In this document: positions 61,304-64,000 of the stretch, piece after piece
How the letters are laid out: each line of letters begins with the position of its first letter
Numbering within the stretch: the stretch's first letter is position 1
Source of the DNA: Mariprofundus sp. NF
GTDB taxonomy: Bacteria; Pseudomonadota; Zetaproteobacteria; Mariprofundales; Mariprofundaceae
Length of the DNA stretch: 64,000 nt
Direction: 5' to 3'
Assembly: GCF_013387455.1 (NCBI RefSeq)
Contig: NZ_VWNC01000001.1
Span: forward strand, 1 to 64,000
The notes under the pieces: model-generated
What the model was told of the DNA's origin: nothing
The model's input: only the letters and a program-made list of their open reading frames with translations
Database searches by the model: none
Translations under genes and position numbers: made by a program

Positions 61304-61893
61304 TTATCACTCCTGAAGCACTCTGCGACCAGCTCGGCAAAACCGTCCAGTTCACTGAGAACGGCTGCAAGGGTTACATCGGGGATGGCAGATTCACTGA
61401 TCATGCTCCGGACTCTAGCAAGAGAGTGTCCCGGAAACAGCAGTACCGGTTGCACGGTTATCCCGCTAGCCCCTGCTTGATGTTGCTGTTGCAGAACAGT
61501 TGTCAGTGACGATTCACCATGCAGACAGGCAACCGGGCCATGCTCCTGCAGTCTGTTTTGCAGCGCCTCAAAACCTGCTGGCTGATAGAGCAGGAAGATG
61601 CTGTTCTTTGCAGCGTTTTTAAGAATAAGGGAGCTGATGGCATCCGTTTGCCTGCCGAATGCCGGTAGCAGACGGCAATTTGAAACAGTTGCTAGCGCAG
61701 GCGCATCTCTGGTGACATGCACACCAGCACCAAGAAACAGAGGAAGAACATCGGCTCCCGCAGGCAGGCGTGCATCAGAGAGAAAGGCAGTTGTGACAGC
61801 TTCGCCAAGCAGGGTTGAAACTTTGCCTGCCAGAGTATCGACCTGTTCTGCATGAACTGAGTCAGAAGAGCCGTGGGCAAGTAGTACCCTCAA
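61300..61893 (-). CDS. CbiX/SirB-like sirohydrochlorin chelatase
   Basis: A 197-aa class II chelatase-like protein, probably inserting cobalt or iron into sirohydrochlorin. The N-terminal half keeps both metal histidines (LLAHGSSDSVHAEQV and LPLFLGAGVHVTRDAP). The C-terminal half resembles a second copy but has lost the first histidine (FLLYQPAG), while the FPGHSLARV histidine remains. It overlaps cobO by 4 nt and cobA by 4 nt. Confidence 0.8.
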   Translation of the reverse strand: MRVLLAHGSSDSVHAEQVDTLAGKVSTLLGEAVTTAFLSDARLPAGADVLPLFLGAGVHVTRDAPALATVSNCRLLPAFGRQTDAISSLILKNAAKNSIFLLYQPAGFEALQNRLQEHGPVACLHGESSLTTVLQQQHQAGASGITVQPVLLFPGHSLARVRSMISESAIPDVTLAAVLSELDGFAELVAECFRSDK

Positions 61894-62426
61894 AATTCAA
61901 TACCCTGAGTGGCGGGGATGTCGGATTCGTAGGCGTGTTTGATCATCTTCATCTCGGTGACGGTATCGGCAACCTCGATCACTTCGGGTGCTGCACCCCG
62001 ACCGGTGAGGATCATATGCATCCACTTCGGTTTTTCTTCGCGGATGAAGGTGGCAATCTCCTCACCGGATATCCAGCCGTAACCGCTGCAGTAGTTAATC
62101 TCATCAAAGAGCACCAGATCGAACTCTTCAGAGCGCACTTTGGCTTTGCAGAGATCCCAGATTTCACGGCTGGTTTTGATATCCTGCTCCGGGTTTTTCG
62201 TGTCCCAGGTAAAACCGTCACCGAGTGCATGCCACTCGATATTATCAAACTGTTTAGCGGCCCGCTCTTCGCCGGTTTTCCATTTGCCTTTGATGAACTG
62301 GATCACGCACACCTTCATGCCCCAGCCCGCTGCACGGAAGGCAACACCGAAAGCCGAAGAACTTTTACCTTTTCCGTCGCCGGTATGTACCAGTACAACG
62401 CCCTGTCGTTTGTCACGTGACTTCAT
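61890..62426 (-). CDS. cobO: Cob(I)yrinic acid a,c-diamide adenosyltransferase
   Basis: A 178-aa ATP:corrinoid adenosyltransferase of the CobO/BtuR type. The P-loop TGDGKGKSS is at 15-23, with the family AFGVAFRAAGWGMKV and DEINYCSGYGW segments and ILTGRGA. It overlaps the ABC ATPase gene by 4 nt. It can serve de novo synthesis or salvage of imported corrinoid. Confidence 0.95.
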   Translation of the reverse strand: MKSRDKRQGVVLVHTGDGKGKSSSAFGVAFRAAGWGMKVCVIQFIKGKWKTGEERAAKQFDNIEWHALGDGFTWDTKNPEQDIKTSREIWDLCKAKVRSEEFDLVLFDEINYCSGYGWISGEEIATFIREEKPKWMHMILTGRGAAPEVIEVADTVTEMKMIKHAYESDIPATQGIEF

Positions 62427-63157
62427 TTCATAACTCCGTAATCAGGAACCAGAACAGTTCCCTGTGTGATGACTGGTGCATCAAATAGTTTTGTTAATCG
62501 CTCACTTGCAAAAAGCTGTTTCGCCTCACCATATTCAGCACCGCCTCTGCCATCAATGAGTATAAGATGATCAGCCACAGCCATCGCCTGCTGCAGGTCG
62601 TGCAGCACGGTGATGATGCCACGGCCCTGTTTACGCTCCTCTTTCATCATATTGATAAAGTGAATCTGATGTTTGAGATCGAGATGCGCGGTTGGTTCAT
62701 CCAGCAGCCAGATGGGCGTTTGACGCAGCATCAATGCAGCCAGTTCGGTGCGCTGACGTTCACCACTGGAGAGTTGGCCCAGTGGCCTATGCAGCAACGA
62801 ACCTATATCCATGCGTGTGGCGGTAGCCTCAACAGCGTCGATCTCTTCACCGGCAGCAAGTTCAAGGCGCTGTTTTACAGTCAGGCCAAACTCGGTAGGA
62901 GGAAGCTCCCCCTGCCAGGCGATCAGGCGGGTTAGTTCATTGCGGCTGTAGCCGGTAAGAGCCTTGCCATGCAGTTCCAGACCACCTGATGCAGGAATCA
63001 GTCCAGCCAGCGCAAGCAGCAGGCTCGATTTACCTGCCCCGTTGGGGCCGAGAATCACCACCACCTCACCGGCATGGATTTCACAGTTTAAGTCTGAAAG
63101 AAGGGTGGATTCACCGCGTTTAACCATGAGATTCGATAGCTTCATTAGACTACTCAT
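62423..63157 (-). CDS. ABC transporter ATP-binding protein (FecE/BtuD-like)
   Basis: A 244-aa ATPase. Walker A GPNGAGKSS at 37-45, signature LSSGERQR, Walker B IWLLDEPTAHLD and the H-loop (TVLHDL) are intact. It overlaps the permease gene by 4 nt (ATGA). In an operon with cobO, cobA and a chelatase, vitamin B12 or a cobalt-corrinoid is the likely substrate, although FecCDE-type importers can also carry siderophores. Confidence 0.93.
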   Translation of the reverse strand: MSSLMKLSNLMVKRGESTLLSDLNCEIHAGEVVVILGPNGAGKSSLLLALAGLIPASGGLELHGKALTGYSRNELTRLIAWQGELPPTEFGLTVKQRLELAAGEEIDAVEATATRMDIGSLLHRPLGQLSSGERQRTELAALMLRQTPIWLLDEPTAHLDLKHQIHFINMMKEERKQGRGIITVLHDLQQAMAVADHLILIDGRGGAEYGEAKQLFASERLTKLFDAPVITQGTVLVPDYGVMK

Positions 63158-64000
63158 CTCGAACGTCTCAGCAGCAGAAAGAGGAATACAGGCACACCGA
63201 TAATAGCGGTGAGAATACCGACCGGCAGTTCAGCCGGGGCAATGATGGTGCGGGCAGCCGAATCGGCCAGAACCAGCAGCAGGCCGCCACCGATGGCGGA
63301 GGCGGGCAGTACCGCGCTGTGCAGTGAGCCGAACAGCAGGCGCATAAGATGCGGAATCACCAAGCCGACGAAACCGATGGTTCCGGCAGCAGTCACTGCC
63401 AGTGCAGTAACGGCTGAAGCGAGCAGTAGCAGGCGCTGACGCAGCTTTTTGACATCCACACCCAACGCTTCGGCATGACGTTCGCCGAGCAGCAGTCTGT
63501 CCAGTGAGCCGGAGAGCATCACGCCGCAAGCCAGTGCAATAGTCCATGCAATCAGCAGCAGTGGAATGGGCAGATCGGAGTGGGAGAGATCACCCATCAT
63601 CCAGGAGAAGGCGCGGAACAAACCCTGCTCAGGTAGTAGAGCCAGCAGTAGTGCCAGTACAGCAGACCAGAAGGCTGCCAGTACCACACCGGCCAGCAGC
63701 ATGCGGTTAGCTCCCAGATGGGAGAAGAACATCACCGCCACAATACCGATCCAGGCACCGATAAATGCACCTGCGCTCATCACCCATGCCGATTCGGGCA
63801 TAAACATCAGTCCGGTAACCGCACCGGCAGAAGCAGAGCCTGCTACACCCAGCACATAGGGTTCAGCCAGTGGGTTGCCGAGCAAAACCTGAAACCATGC
63901 ACCGGCCAGTGCCAGCAGGCCTCCGACAGCAAAGGCGGTGAGCAGACGCGGAAAACGCAGATCCCAGAGAATGGTCTGCTCAAGTGGACTGCTGCCAGCA
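63154..64000 (-). CDS. ABC transporter permease (BtuC/FecCD family), partial
   Basis: The reading frame continues through the right edge without a start: the visible part has about seven membrane helices, with the family segments RFPRLLTAFAVGGLLALAGA, QVLLGNPLAEPYVLGVAGSA and GFVGLVIPHLMRLLFG. The start lies beyond 64000. It is the upstream partner of the ATPase gene, and the periplasmic binding protein may be encoded past the edge. Confidence 0.93.
   Translation of the reverse strand, partial: AGSSPLEQTILWDLRFPRLLTAFAVGGLLALAGAWFQVLLGNPLAEPYVLGVAGSASAGAVTGLMFMPESAWVMSAGAFIGAWIGIVAVMFFSHLGANRMLLAGVVLAAFWSAVLALLLALLPEQGLFRAFSWMMGDLSHSDLPIPLLLIAWTIALACGVMLSGSLDRLLLGERHAEALGVDVKKLRQRLLLLASAVTALAVTAAGTIGFVGLVIPHLMRLLFGSLHSAVLPASAIGGGLLLVLADSAARTIIAPAELPVGILTAIIGVPVFLFLLLRRSR

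Overview
The window is a dense, ordinary stretch of bacterial chromosome (about 65 protein genes, one RNA gene, no rRNA or tRNA seen) from a Gram-negative proteobacterium of roughly 50-55% GC. Lipoproteins, a TonB-type protein, MurJ, AmpD, Slt, an LptM-like lipoprotein and CcdA-type cytochrome c maturation all imply an outer membrane and a c-type respiratory chain. Several gene orders are proteobacterial: zapB-like/zapA/6S RNA/5-formyl-THF cyclo-ligase, rpsU/yqeY/dnaG/rpoD, and argH/LptM-like/lysA-like. My guess is a deep-branching proteobacterium such as a zetaproteobacterium (Mariprofundus-like). That is inference from general gene content; there is no rRNA here to prove it.

Layout. 1-5.9 kb: a membrane-anchored RRM protein, lipA, and a two-gene operon of large unrecognised exported proteins. 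5.9-11.1 kb: a nitrosative-stress module (NsrR-like Rrf2 regulator divergent from hcp, then an Hcr-like reductase), followed by ATP-dependent PEP carboxykinase. 11.1-13.4 kb: a JmjC/cupin-type protein, three 74-bp tandem repeats, a shared terminator and mscS. 14.3-18.7 kb: a plus-strand operon of NusG-domain-II protein, Gx transporter, TonB-like protein, mutY and ggt. 18.8-26.2 kb: an AT-rich orphan gene, an HDAC-family deacetylase, terB, a DUF748/AsmA-like protein and acs. 26.3-29.6 kb: cutA, ccdA, zapB-like, zapA, 6S RNA, fau and ymdB. 29.8-34.5 kb: the macromolecular synthesis genes rpsU, yqeY, dnaG and rpoD, with an inverted-repeat element on each side of yqeY-dnaG-rpoD. 34.7-37.3 kb: murJ and a PolB-type exonuclease. 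37.3-42.3 kb: a PAS/HD-GYP signalling protein, DUF2934, a TolB-like propeller and an SRPBCC protein. 42.3-47.4 kb: arginine/lysine genes (argH, LptM-like, dapC, a LysA/BtrK-like decarboxylase, dapD). 47.6-52.1 kb: slyX, srkA, a Bax-like glucosaminidase lipoprotein, then thyA, a DyP peroxidase and folA. 52.2-58.1 kb: EF-hand protein, HPP protein, secretin-N-like protein, cation efflux, ampD, a Crp/Fnr regulator with a likely target, rlmN and a 7Fe ferredoxin. 58.2-64 kb: slt and a tetrapyrrole/cobalamin operon ending in an ABC importer that runs off the right edge.

The most interesting points are: the 6S RNA in conserved context; the hcp module with an Hcr-like reductase whose ferredoxin is at the N-terminus; a Crp-family regulator whose recognition helix predicts GTGA half-sites, with a matching palindrome at about -41 of the next gene; a DUF748 protein whose membrane anchor can only be translated from a CTG codon; the 74-bp tandem repeats; the inverted-repeat elements around the rpoD operon; and the two unrecognised exported proteins at 1.7-5.8 kb. 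I found no CRISPR array, prophage, transposase or obvious defence island.
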